Positions 14,095-22,024 of a stretch of DNA of 64,000 nucleotides are shown here, piece by piece. A model generated the notes under the pieces. The model was not told the DNA's origin, did not search any database, and saw nothing but the letters and a program-made list of their open reading frames with translations. Numbering within the stretch: the stretch's first letter is position 1; every line of letters starts with the position of its first letter. The stretch lies in NCBI RefSeq assembly GCF_001434535.1, contig NZ_AYYW01000057.1:124001-188000 (forward strand), in the 5' to 3' direction. This stretch comes from Ligilactobacillus animalis KCTC 3501 = DSM 20602 (GTDB lineage: Bacteria; Bacillota; Bacilli; Lactobacillales; Lactobacillaceae). The position numbers were made by a program, and so were the translations under genes.

Positions 14095-14631
14095 TTGAAA
14101 AATAAATTATATTACATATCTTTAGCTAGCATCATGCTCGCCTTGTTGATCGTTTGTTCACAGTTAACGATCCCTTTGCCTGTGATCCCGTTGACGCTTC
14201 AAACGTTGGCGGTCGGCTTGTTAGCTTCGATCTTACCGCTAAGATACAGTTTACAGACGATTTTAGTGTATCTATTGCTTGGCTTTATCGGTCTACCGAT
14301 CTTTGCCAATTTTAAAGGGGGGCTAGGTGTCTTATTTAGCAATACTGGGGGCTATTTACTGGGTTTTTTAGTTTATGTCATAGTTGTTGGTTCCTTAGTC
14401 GCTAAAAAGCAAACGTTTGGCTGGTTATTAGTAGCTAACAGTTTTGGGGCCATAATGCAGTTATTATGTGGTTCTTTGTGGTTACTTGTGATCAGCGATA
14501 TCAACTTGGAAAATGCTCTTTTATTGGGAACAGTTCCTTTTCTTCTTCCTGGAGCAGTTAAAGTCATTTTAGTATGTATATGCGCACAGATCTATTATCG
14601 TGAATTTGCCAAACGAAGTGCTAAGATATAA
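14095..14631 (+). CDS. bioY: Biotin transporter BioY (ECF substrate-binding component)
   Basis: BioY is the membrane S component that binds biotin and works with the shared ECF energising module (EcfA/A'/T), encoded elsewhere. The 178 residues form about six hydrophobic segments. The family hallmarks TIPLPVIPLTLQTL near residues 24-37 and FKGGLGVLFSNTGGYLLGF near 75-93 are present. The start is TTG at 14095, ten bases after GAGG; ATG 14085 is out of frame. It is monocistronic with its own promoter and terminator. Confidence 0.92.
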   Translation: MKNKLYYISLASIMLALLIVCSQLTIPLPVIPLTLQTLAVGLLASILPLRYSLQTILVYLLLGFIGLPIFANFKGGLGVLFSNTGGYLLGFLVYVIVVGSLVAKKQTFGWLLVANSFGAIMQLLCGSLWLLVISDINLENALLLGTVPFLLPGAVKVILVCICAQIYYREFAKRSAKI

Positions 14632-14641
14632 GCGCTATGCC

Positions 14642-14676
14642 AAAATGCAGTCATACGGGCTGCATTTTTTATTTAT
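14642..14676 (+). terminator. Terminator of bioY
   Basis: AAAATGCAG (14642-14650) pairs with CTGCATTTT (14660-14668), then TTATTTA. Confidence 0.88.
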
Positions 14677-14686
14677 CGAAAATTCT

Positions 14687-14716
14687 TTGGTAATTTTAAT
14701 CTATCTGCTATATAAT
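14687..14716 (+). promoter_or_regulatory. Promoter of the aminotransferase gene
   Basis: TTGGTA (14687-14692), 18 bases, TATAAT (14711-14716). Confidence 0.6.
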
Positions 14717-14748
14717 AGAGTAAATTTAAAAAAGTGAGGTAATGTTTT

Positions 14749-15909
14749 ATGCAAGCTAGATTTAACCATAAGATCGAAGCCATTGCTGTATCAGACATTC
14801 GACAATTCGATATGGAAGTCAGTCAGATCGAGGGGATCATTAAGTTAACATTAGGGGAACCGGATTTTAATACACCGGAGCACGTGAAACGAGCTGCGAT
14901 CACGGCGATCAATGCGGATCAATCACACTATACACCTAATTCGGGGATCATGGAGTTACGCCGTGCCGCAGCTAAGTACTACAAAGAAAAATATGATCTA
15001 GATTACACGCCAGAACAGGTCATCACGACTGTGGGGGCAACAGAAGCGATCGCCGCTAGTTTGCAAACGATTTTAAATCCAGGTGATACAGTCTTGATGC
15101 CGACACCGGTTTTTCCGATCTATGCTCCGATCAGCCAGTTGAATGGGGCTGATGTTTTACAAGTCGATACGAGCGCAGATGGTTTTATCTTAACGCCTGA
15201 AAAATTACGCGCTACTTTAGAAGAAAATAAAGATAAAAATATCAAAGCAGTTGTCTTAGTCTACCCAAGTAACCCAACTGGAGCAACCTATACAAAAGAA
15301 CAATTAGCTGCTTTGGCCAAAGTGATCGCTGAATATGATATTTGGGCTTTGTGTGATGAAGTCTATGCTGAATTGACTTATGAAGGACAACATGTTTCCT
15401 TAGCCAGTTTCTTACCTGAAAATACGATCGTGATCGGCGGGCTTTCGAAATCACATGCGATGACCGGCTGGCGTTTGGGCTTTATTTTAGGGCCAAAGGA
15501 TTTTAGTGAACAAGTTGTCAAAGCACATCAATATATGGTGACAGCACCAACGACAAATGTTCAATTTGCTGCTTTAGAAGCGTTGACCAAAGGAAAAGAT
15601 GATGCTTTGAGCATGCGGAAGGAATATCAAGCTAGACGTGATTTTATGCGCCAAGCTTTAGAAGATGCTGGATTTGAAGTAGTCCAACCAGATGGTGCCT
15701 TCTATTTATTCGCTAAGATCCCCGCTAAATGTGGACATGACTCTTGGAAGTTTGTCCGCGAATTGGCCAAAGAAGCTAAAGTCGCTTTGATCCCGGGTGT
15801 TTCATTTGGTCAAGGTGGCGAAGGGTATGTGCGTTTGAGTTATGCTGCTTCGATGGATGACTTACACCAAGCAAGTGAACGCATTAAAAAATTTACTGAT
15901 AATTATTAA
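14749..15909 (+). CDS. Class I/II PLP-dependent aminotransferase (AraT/PatA type)
   Basis: It has 386 residues of fold-type I. The family features seen are the N-terminal LTLGEPDFNTPEHV, the Y-x-P-N region SHYTPNSG, the NPTG motif near residue 178 (YPSNPTGATY), CDEVYAEL and the PLP-lysine in GGLSKSHAMTGWR. Relatives include aromatic (AraT) and N-acetyl-diaminopimelate (PatA/DapX) aminotransferases. The window also holds dapA, dapB and asd, so a role in lysine/DAP synthesis is possible. Substrate cannot be decided by reading. Confidence 0.88.
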   Translation: MQARFNHKIEAIAVSDIRQFDMEVSQIEGIIKLTLGEPDFNTPEHVKRAAITAINADQSHYTPNSGIMELRRAAAKYYKEKYDLDYTPEQVITTVGATEAIAASLQTILNPGDTVLMPTPVFPIYAPISQLNGADVLQVDTSADGFILTPEKLRATLEENKDKNIKAVVLVYPSNPTGATYTKEQLAALAKVIAEYDIWALCDEVYAELTYEGQHVSLASFLPENTIVIGGLSKSHAMTGWRLGFILGPKDFSEQVVKAHQYMVTAPTTNVQFAALEALTKGKDDALSMRKEYQARRDFMRQALEDAGFEVVQPDGAFYLFAKIPAKCGHDSWKFVRELAKEAKVALIPGVSFGQGGEGYVRLSYAASMDDLHQASERIKKFTDNY

Positions 15910-15980
15910 GACTACTCCTCACTGCCAAAAAGTGTTAGAATATTTAATTGTGAATAATGCAGTAGAGATGAGGAATAGTG

Positions 15981-16766
15981 ATGACGGAAAACAAGGCTTT
16001 AGCTCCGATCGGAGTATTTGATTCAGGTCTCGGCGGGATCAGTGTCTTACGTGAGATCTATAAGCTCATGCCAAATGAGCGCTATTATTTCTTTGGGGAT
16101 TCGAAAAATGCCCCTTATGGTACCAAAAGTGTAGCCGAAGTCAAAGCTTTGAGTGAAGCGATCGTAGAGGACTTTATCCAGCAAAAGAAAGTCAAAGCGA
16201 TCGTGATCGCTTGTAATACTGCGACAAGTGCTGCGGCCACGTATTTACGGCAAAAGTATCCCGAAATTCCGATCGTAGGACTGGAACCAGCTGTCAAACC
16301 AGCTGTTTTGCATCAAACGGATTCTAAAGTCTTAGTAATGGCGACTCCATTGACTTTAAAGGAAGAAAAATTCAATCACTTGATGGAACGCTTTTCAGAC
16401 CAAGGTGAGATCATCAAGTTACCAGCCCCTAAGTTAGTTGAGTTTGTCGAAAAAGGTGAATTAAATTCATCAGAATTATATGCATATTTAGAAGATATAT
16501 TAGCATCGTATAAAGAAAACGTTGATTCAGTTGTTTTGGGATGCACGCATTTTCCATTCGTTAAAAAGGCGATCCAAGATGTTATTGGAAAAGATGTTGC
16601 TGTTTTTGACGGAGGAGCAGGTGCGGCTCGCGAATTGAAGCATTTATTGACGCAAAAGCAATTACTTTCACCTAACCAAACAGGCGGTGAGATAACTTTT
16701 GAAAATAGTAATGCCACCCCAGTTGAAATCGAGCTGAGCCAAAAACTGATGAACTTGACTGATTAA
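15981..16766 (+). CDS. murI: Glutamate racemase
   Basis: Makes D-glutamate for peptidoglycan. The 261 residues carry the substrate motif FDSGLGG (Asp14), the first catalytic cysteine in ACNTATS (Cys78), APYG near 44 and the second catalytic cysteine in GCTHFP near 187. GTG 15978 and ATG 15981 are both possible; ATG fits the AGATGAGGA spacing best. It is monocistronic, 69 bases after the aminotransferase gene, with no clear terminator between them, so read-through is possible. Confidence 0.96.
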   Translation: MTENKALAPIGVFDSGLGGISVLREIYKLMPNERYYFFGDSKNAPYGTKSVAEVKALSEAIVEDFIQQKKVKAIVIACNTATSAAATYLRQKYPEIPIVGLEPAVKPAVLHQTDSKVLVMATPLTLKEEKFNHLMERFSDQGEIIKLPAPKLVEFVEKGELNSSELYAYLEDILASYKENVDSVVLGCTHFPFVKKAIQDVIGKDVAVFDGGAGAARELKHLLTQKQLLSPNQTGGEITFENSNATPVEIELSQKLMNLTD

Positions 16767-16778
16767 TACAGTCACTTT

Positions 16779-16809
16779 GAGCTGAGAAGATCTCTCAGCT
16801 CTTTTCTTT
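16779..16809 (+). terminator. Terminator of murI
   Basis: A 9-bp stem GAGCTGAGA (16779-16787) with TCTCAGCTC (16793-16801), then TTTTCTTT. Confidence 0.88.
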
Positions 16810-16837
16810 GGAATTTTTTAGATAGTGAGGACAACAA

Positions 16838-17749
16838 ATGACGAAACAAAAAAAACTCTGGACGCTGCTGACGATCCTGTCGACTTTTCTTTGGGGCGTG
16901 TCGGGCTTATTTGCTAAATTTATCTTCGAGCTCGAACCTAGATTGACCCCACTTTTATTGAGTCAGATCCGGATGCTCAGTGGGGGCTTAGTTTTATTAG
17001 CTTTAGCCAGTTATAAAAAGGAAGCTCCATTAGCGCTTTGGCAAAATAAGCAAAGTGCAAAAACTGCGATCGCTTACGGATTAGGTGGAATAATTCCAGT
17101 ACAATTTTGTTATTTTATGGCGATCAAATTAGGTGATGCTTCGATCGCGACGATCTTGCAATTCGTTGGACCATTTTTCATTATTTTATATTTAGCGGTC
17201 TTTCAAAAACAACGACCACGCCGGATCGAACTGATCAGTGCGCTGGTAGCATTTTTAGGTGTAGCCTTGCTTGCAACGCATGGTGATCTGACGCAATTAG
17301 CGATCACGCCGGCCGTTTTGATCTGGGGATTGCTTTCAGCAGTTGGTGGAGCAGCTAATACTTTGATTCCCCGCAGTTTATTACAACATTATTCTTCAAC
17401 GGCTGTGACCGGTTGGGGCTTATTGATCGCCGGGATCGGATTGACCGTGATCCATCCAAAATTTGAGTCATTTCCTTTGACATTAGAATTAGTACTATTA
17501 GTTTTAGCTGTAGTTGTTTTAGGAACAATCATTCCGTTTCAGCTCTTTACCAATGCTTTGAAATACATCCGCCCAACTACAGCCAGTATGCTAGATGCCT
17601 TTGAGCCGATCGCAGCAACGATCGGTTCGATCATCTTTTTTGGGCTCCAACTCAGCGGAGCCGATCTGTTAGGCTCATTTTTGGTCATTATTGCTGTTTT
17701 AGCTTTAAATTGGCGCCCAAGAAAAAAGAAATTTACCAATAATGTCTAA
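16838..17749 (+). CDS. EamA/DMT-family transporter
   Basis: A 303-residue integral membrane protein with about ten hydrophobic segments in two repeated EamA halves (first half from residue 7, second from about 150, WGLLSAVGGAANTLIPRSLL). The short basic C-terminus is RPRKKK. Members of this drug/metabolite superfamily export amino acids, nucleotides or other metabolites; the substrate is unknown. It sits alone between two terminators. Confidence 0.85.
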   Translation: MTKQKKLWTLLTILSTFLWGVSGLFAKFIFELEPRLTPLLLSQIRMLSGGLVLLALASYKKEAPLALWQNKQSAKTAIAYGLGGIIPVQFCYFMAIKLGDASIATILQFVGPFFIILYLAVFQKQRPRRIELISALVAFLGVALLATHGDLTQLAITPAVLIWGLLSAVGGAANTLIPRSLLQHYSSTAVTGWGLLIAGIGLTVIHPKFESFPLTLELVLLVLAVVVLGTIIPFQLFTNALKYIRPTTASMLDAFEPIAATIGSIIFFGLQLSGADLLGSFLVIIAVLALNWRPRKKKFTNNV

Positions 17750-17756
17750 GTAAGAG

Positions 17757-17790
17757 ATACTCGCCGGAGATATTGGCGAGTATTTTTTAG
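17757..17790 (+). terminator. Terminator of the EamA gene
   Basis: ATACTCGCC (17757-17765) pairs with GGCGAGTAT (17775-17783), then TTTTT. Confidence 0.9.
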
Positions 17791-17797
17791 CTATATT

Positions 17798-17812
17798 TTT
17801 AAAACGTTTCCA
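17798..17812 (+). promoter_or_regulatory. cre-like CcpA site
   Basis: TTTAAAACGTTTCCA matches the consensus WTGNAANCGNWNNCW at every defined position except the G. It lies just after a terminator and about 240 bases ahead of the next gene. It could control that transcript or be chance. Confidence 0.35.
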
Positions 17813-17868
17813 TAAGTTATAGCTAAAACTTAGGAAAAATGATAGTATATTATTATGGAATCAGTTCG

Positions 17869-18001
17869 TATACTGAGATTTGCTATTTAGCTGGAGTGAC
17901 CTGTTCGGAAAGTTAAAAATGTGCGGGGAGAGTTGCTCACGGTTCGTTAGATGCAGGCCTCAAGTTTAGGAAGGGAAAAACTATATTTCTTTCGCAAGTA
18001 T
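17869..18001 (+). other. Long leader with folding potential ahead of the 155-aa gene
   Basis: The gap 17791-18050 contains no credible gene. TATACT (17869-17874) can pair with the AGTATA just before 18003. Inside, GAG (17894-17896) pairs with CTC (17959-17961) and CCTG (17900-17903) with CAGG (17954-17957). It does not match SRP RNA, tmRNA, RNase P, T-box or any riboswitch I recognise. It may be a structured leader or an unassigned RNA. Confidence 0.25.
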
Positions 18002-18050
18002 AATTAATAAAGATTATGTTGTTTCACATTTTATATAGCTGGGAAAGTCA

Positions 18051-18518
18051 ATGTTAGAAAAAATTCGGGTTAGGCGTCGTTCAAATGAAGTGATCAGTAT
18101 TGGCGATATTGTCAATTATCGTAAAGCAACATTTGTTGTAATAAACATTTTAAGTATCAAAGTTGCTCCACGGTCTGCGGGTGAGTTTATCTATTATGAC
18201 TGTTTATGTCAACAGCTCCAAACACCGGATCTGTCGGCGGAATACACGACGACCCAAGCCGAGATCATGTATCAACCGCACGAATTTCGTGAGGTCTCTG
18301 AAGTCGGGGAATTTATCTATGATGAAAGTACCGGGATCTGGGTCCAGATCGATGCCATTTTGAATGTACGTTTTGAAGGCAAAAATATGTATGTTAAATA
18401 TGAATTTGCACCGGTAGTCGAGTGGTCAAATAAAGAGATGCAAACGGCAGTAGTCAAAGAACGGCGCAAATGTATGAAATTATTGAAACCAAAGACTAAC
18501 AATTTGGTAAATGATTAA
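18051..18518 (+). CDS. Uncharacterised 155-residue protein
   Basis: I do not recognise this protein. It is soluble by appearance, with no signal peptide or membrane segment. The N-terminus is basic (RVRRRSNE), the middle is rich in beta-type sequence (ISIGDIVNYRKATFVVINILSI) and the C-terminus is basic (KERRKCMKLLKPK). The start ATG follows GGGAAAG closely. The phosphoesterase gene starts 17 bases after its stop, so the two are probably co-transcribed, which hints at a nucleic-acid or phosphate-related role but proves nothing. Codon and GATC usage resemble the core genome. Confidence 0.65.
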   Translation: MLEKIRVRRRSNEVISIGDIVNYRKATFVVINILSIKVAPRSAGEFIYYDCLCQQLQTPDLSAEYTTTQAEIMYQPHEFREVSEVGEFIYDESTGIWVQIDAILNVRFEGKNMYVKYEFAPVVEWSNKEMQTAVVKERRKCMKLLKPKTNNLVND

Positions 18519-18535
18519 AAGATAGGGATGGTTTG

Positions 18536-19375
18536 ATGGCTAAAATAGCGATAATTTCGGATATCCATGGTAATTTGACTGCATTGGAGGCGGTTATTTC
18601 CGATATCAAAGCTAAAGCAGTTGATGAGGTCTGGGTCTTAGGTGATATTTTGATGCCAGGACCTGGGGGAAAACAGATCTTGGAATTGCTGCAGTCATTA
18701 CAGCCAACAGTGTTTATCCGGGGCAATTGGGATGATCTGTTATTACACGGGTTAGCTGGTAAGATCGAATTGACCAAACCTAGCCATGTATATTTTTCCA
18801 AATTAGCAATGGCTTGCGGTCAAGACCTAGGGCAAGCTGAATTAGATTTTTTAGCTACAAATCCCATCCAACAGACGCTAACACGTGGTCCCTTGACGAT
18901 CAGTGTCTCACATAACTTGCCAGATCTAAATTACGGTCAAAAGCTATATCCTACGCGACCACAGGCAGACTTTGATGCCGTTTTAGAGGGGATCACAGCT
19001 GATCTAGCGGTCTATGCGCATGTTCACCACCAACTGATGCGGTATACGACCGCTGAACAGATCGTATTGAATCCCGGTTCGGTCGGCGAGCCTTTTTGTG
19101 ATTGGAAAAAGTTCCAAGCTGATCTTAGAGCGCAGTATGCTTTGCTAGAGATCGATGAGTATGGACTTGGTGGGATATCTTTTTGTAAAGTTGCCTACGA
19201 TTACCAAAAAGAATTGGAATTAGCTAAAAAAGCCCACATTCCATACCTTGAACTTTACGAAAAACTTTTGACAACAGGCAAAGTCTATACGCATGATCAA
19301 GAATTATTAGCCCAGTATAATGAAAAGTATGGTTATGAGCAAGAAGTGATCGCTTATCAAAATAAAATGCGATAA
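18536..19375 (+). CDS. Calcineurin-like metallophosphoesterase
   Basis: It has 279 residues. The metallophosphatase motifs are in order: ISDIHGN at 7-13, GDILMPGP (variant of GD-x-x-x-x-GP), GNWDD, then SHN and YAHVHHQL, and the end of the core NPGSVGEP. This is the YfcE/MJ0936-like subgroup that acts on small phosphodiesters in vitro. A C-terminal helical extension of about 60 residues follows. ATG 18536 is chosen over TTG 18533. It is likely co-transcribed with the preceding unknown gene. Confidence 0.88.
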   Translation: MAKIAIISDIHGNLTALEAVISDIKAKAVDEVWVLGDILMPGPGGKQILELLQSLQPTVFIRGNWDDLLLHGLAGKIELTKPSHVYFSKLAMACGQDLGQAELDFLATNPIQQTLTRGPLTISVSHNLPDLNYGQKLYPTRPQADFDAVLEGITADLAVYAHVHHQLMRYTTAEQIVLNPGSVGEPFCDWKKFQADLRAQYALLEIDEYGLGGISFCKVAYDYQKELELAKKAHIPYLELYEKLLTTGKVYTHDQELLAQYNEKYGYEQEVIAYQNKMR

Positions 19376-19382
19376 ATAAAAA

Positions 19383-19397
19383 GTTACTTTAACTTTA
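19383..19397. promoter_or_regulatory. GTTACTTTAAC motif upstream of recombinase gene
   Basis: This is the 15-base reverse complement of TAAAGTTAAAGTAAC found at 58886-58900 upstream of the other integrase-like gene. Its core GTTA-N3-TAAC is an imperfect palindrome. Confidence 0.4.
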
Positions 19398-19401
19398 GTG
19401 A

Positions 19402-19439
19402 GAAAAAAACGATCCCCAGCTTAAAATAAGCTGGGGATC
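19402..19439 (-). terminator. Strong hairpin with minus-strand U-run
   Basis: A 13-bp perfect stem (19411-19423 with 19427-19439), loop AAA. The A-run lies before it on the plus strand (19403-19409), so it reads as an intrinsic terminator on the minus strand, although no minus-strand gene is nearby. It may also insulate the recombinase gene on the plus strand, whose ribosome binding site follows 12 bases later. Confidence 0.55.
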
Positions 19440-19463
19440 TAACAACTAACAGGAGGAAATTTT

Positions 19464-20387
19464 ATGGATCTACAAACTAGTCAAGCTACACAATTAGCTG
19501 AAATTGATTATTTAGAACGCTTTATCGATTTTATCGATGCTTCACCAAATACGATCCGTACTTATAAAACCTCATTAAAACAATGGTTTAATTACACCGA
19601 CCAACAACAGATCACAGAGCCGACTCCGCAAGATGTCAAAAACTATCGTGAAGCTTTACTAGCAATGGGATTACGGCCAACAACGGTCCAAAATTATCTA
19701 ATGGCAGTCAAGCAATTTTTCAAATGGACCGAAGAAATGGGTTTTTACCGCGATATTGCTAAAAATGTCAAAGGTTTAAAGCTAGGGACGGAACATAAAA
19801 AAGATTATCTGACTTCCAAACAAGCTGCGGCAGTTTTAGAAAACATCGATCGGAGTACACTCAAAGGCAAACGCGATTATGCTATGTTGGCTTTGATGTT
19901 GACGATGGCTTTGCGGACGATCGAGGTCAGACGAGCTAACATCGAAGATATGCGTGTTAGTGGTGATGTTGTTGTTTTATATGTTCAAGGTAAAGGGCAT
20001 ATCGAAAAAGATGCTCCGATCCGAATGCCTGATCACGTTGAAAATGCGATCCGTGAGTACTTACGCGTCCGGAAAGAATTCAATAGTCAAGCACCGTTAT
20101 TTGCTTCGACATCCAATAACAATTTAGGCAAACGCCTTTCGACGCGAAGTATTCGTGGGATCGTCAAGCAATGTTTTATTGCAGCCGGTTATAATAGTCC
20201 ACGTTTGACGGCCCATAGCACACGCCATACCAGTGCCACCCTCAACTTATTGAATGGCGCGACTTTGGAGGAAACCCAACAACTTTTGCGGCATACTAAC
20301 ATTCAGACAACTGAGATCTATGCCCATCATTTGAACAGTTTAAATAACAAGAGTAGTGATCGGATCAGTGATGCGATCTTCAAGTAG
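19464..20387 (+). CDS. Tyrosine recombinase (phage integrase family), stand-alone
   Basis: A 307-residue XerD-like protein with an N-terminal SAM-like core-binding domain (about 15-100) and a catalytic domain. All catalytic residues can be placed: Arg151 (ALRTIEV), Lys177 (QGKGH), His251 and Arg254 (AHSTRHT), His277 (LLRHTN) and Tyr286 (EIYAHH). It is not next to a phage, attachment site or cargo gene, so it may be a housekeeping Xer protein (such as XerD) or a domesticated integrase. AGGAGGAAA precedes the ATG. A separate xerC lies at 40859-41758. Confidence 0.88.
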   Translation: MDLQTSQATQLAEIDYLERFIDFIDASPNTIRTYKTSLKQWFNYTDQQQITEPTPQDVKNYREALLAMGLRPTTVQNYLMAVKQFFKWTEEMGFYRDIAKNVKGLKLGTEHKKDYLTSKQAAAVLENIDRSTLKGKRDYAMLALMLTMALRTIEVRRANIEDMRVSGDVVVLYVQGKGHIEKDAPIRMPDHVENAIREYLRVRKEFNSQAPLFASTSNNNLGKRLSTRSIRGIVKQCFIAAGYNSPRLTAHSTRHTSATLNLLNGATLEETQQLLRHTNIQTTEIYAHHLNSLNNKSSDRISDAIFK

Positions 20388-20414
20388 ACGTTGGCTTAGG
20401 CCAGCGTTTTTTTA
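20388..20414 (+). terminator. Terminator of the recombinase gene
   Basis: ACGTTGGC (20388-20395) pairs with GCCAGCGT (20400-20407), then TTTTTT. Confidence 0.9.
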
Positions 20415-20526
20415 TAGCAATACATTGAAAGTACATCCCTGGGCATATTTTAAATTACAATTAGATATTTTTAATTATAAATATATTATTTATTTTATTA
20501 GTATTATGCTATAGTATCTGTGAAAT

Positions 20527-20680
20527 AAACTGTAAATATCGCCTATCAAATTATTAGATATTAATTTTTATAGCATCTATATATCAGATTACATATAAAT
20601 AATTTCTAATTCTTATAATTAAAATCATTACAAAGTGTGCAGTTAGGGGAACACTGTTATGAGGAAAATATTTACAGTTT
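20527..20680 (+). repeat. Inverted repeat in leader of the MFS pair
   Basis: AAACTGTAAATAT (20527-20539) and its perfect reverse complement ATATTTACAGTTT (20668-20680). The 128-base interval is very AT-rich and also holds a small hairpin AGTGT (20634-20638) with ACACT (20651-20655). Otherwise I see no gene in 20415-20738. Confidence 0.5.
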
Positions 20681-20688
20681 GCGTGTAA
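20659..20688 (+). CDS. Possible 9-residue leader peptide
   Basis: ATG 20659 opens a nine-codon ORF (MRKIFTVCV) eight bases after AGGGG. Its codons overlap the right arm of the 13-bp inverted repeat. Such an arrangement would suit translational attenuation of the transporter, but a frame this short could be chance. Confidence 0.25.
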   Translation: MRKIFTVCV

Positions 20689-20738
20689 GTAGAGTGACTT
20701 AGTTGGTTTTCAAAGGTTATTAATGGGGGATAAAAGTT

Positions 20739-22007
20739 ATGAATTTAACGAGAGTGACCAATGCTAAATTGATCGTTATTTTGCGAAAAAAGAAACACGT
20801 ACGTTATTTGCTTTGTACTAAGTTAGTCAATCGTATTGGAAGTGCGCTATATAACTTGGCTTTATTGACCTTAGCTTCTAAATAAACATATAGTACTTTA
20901 GCGATCACGCTTGTTAAATTATCGGAGAACTTACCTGGCTTTTTCGACCCGGTACTAGCATATTTGACCGATCGTGAAACAAGAAGACTAAAAAAAGCTA
21001 CTTTACTTAATTGGATCCAAGTTGGGATCTATTTTGTGATCGCTTTTTTGATGTTGCAATATCAAATGCCTCTAGCTTTATTTATTGTGATTCTTTTAGC
21101 CAACGTGGTATCTGATAGCATCGATGGATACATCAGTAATATGTTTATTCCGTTTTCAAAGACTTGGATCGATCACAGCGAGCGTCGTGTGATCTCTGCT
21201 TTGGACATTGTTTTATTTAGTTTAAGCATAGTTCTCGGTCAACTTTTAGGGGCTGCGTGGCTAACTTTATATCCTGATCAGTTTTTTGGTCTTTCATTGT
21301 TGAATGCCTTGACTTTTGCGCTGGGGTTGTTTTTTCTTCGAAAGATCAAGTTCGATGATACGGTCAAAACTCTAACCGCAGAAGCACGTTTCTCGATCAA
21401 AGACTTTTTTCAAAAAATGAAACTCGCATATGGGCATATGCGAGAAAGACATCTGCTACAAATGATCTGGTTATTAGCAATTGGCAAAGCAACTTATGCG
21501 AGTTTTCTGTTATTGCTGAATGTAGCAATGGTCTCGACTAGTAATTTGCGTTTTGGCAGTTACGCGCAAACTTTGGCTATCTGGCAGTCCATTTCATTTG
21601 TAGGGTTGATCTTAGGGGCGTTTTTACGGATCAGTTGGTTAGAAAAAATAAATTATGAGCAATTTATCATGCTGAGCAACATGACTATTATTCTATCTGT
21701 ACTCAGTTGCTTTCTGGGACTCTCGTTGATCAATATTATGATTTTAAAATTGATCGGTACGCTTCTCAGTGGTTATATGGCACCTAAGTATTATACCGAT
21801 CTCATTCAACAGATCGACGAAGAACAGTTAACGCGGGTAGAAAGCCTCAATAATTTTATTTTGTTGCTCGCTGATCCAGTTGGTATTTTACAAGCGACGA
21901 TCTGCTTACAACTTTTTGGCTTAAGGCTAAGCTGGTTGATCGAACTGGGGATGCTAGTGAGCTTTATGATAGGTGGGGAAATCGCGATATATCGCTCCAA
22001 AAAATAA
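20739..22007 (+). pseudogene. MFS-type transporter gene with an internal stop
   Basis: The frame from ATG 20739 to 22007 is colinear with the next gene (422 versus 423 codons) and reads MNLTRVTNAKLIVILRKKKH at the start. Codon 49 is TAA (20883-20885), where the downstream paralogue has CAA (Gln49) in the shared context LTLASK-Q-TYSTLAI. No frameshift is seen. A single C-to-T change explains the break. Reinitiation at ATG 20964 would give a 347-residue protein lacking the first two or so membrane segments. Function of either copy is unknown. Confidence 0.8.
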
Positions 22008-22024
22008 ATAAAAGGGGAAAAATT

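Noticed and set aside
17860-18010. SRP RNA, tmRNA or RNase P RNA
   Set aside because: The hallmark sequences (for example the GGAAGG-containing SRP tetraloop region or the tmRNA start) are absent, and closing stems are too short.
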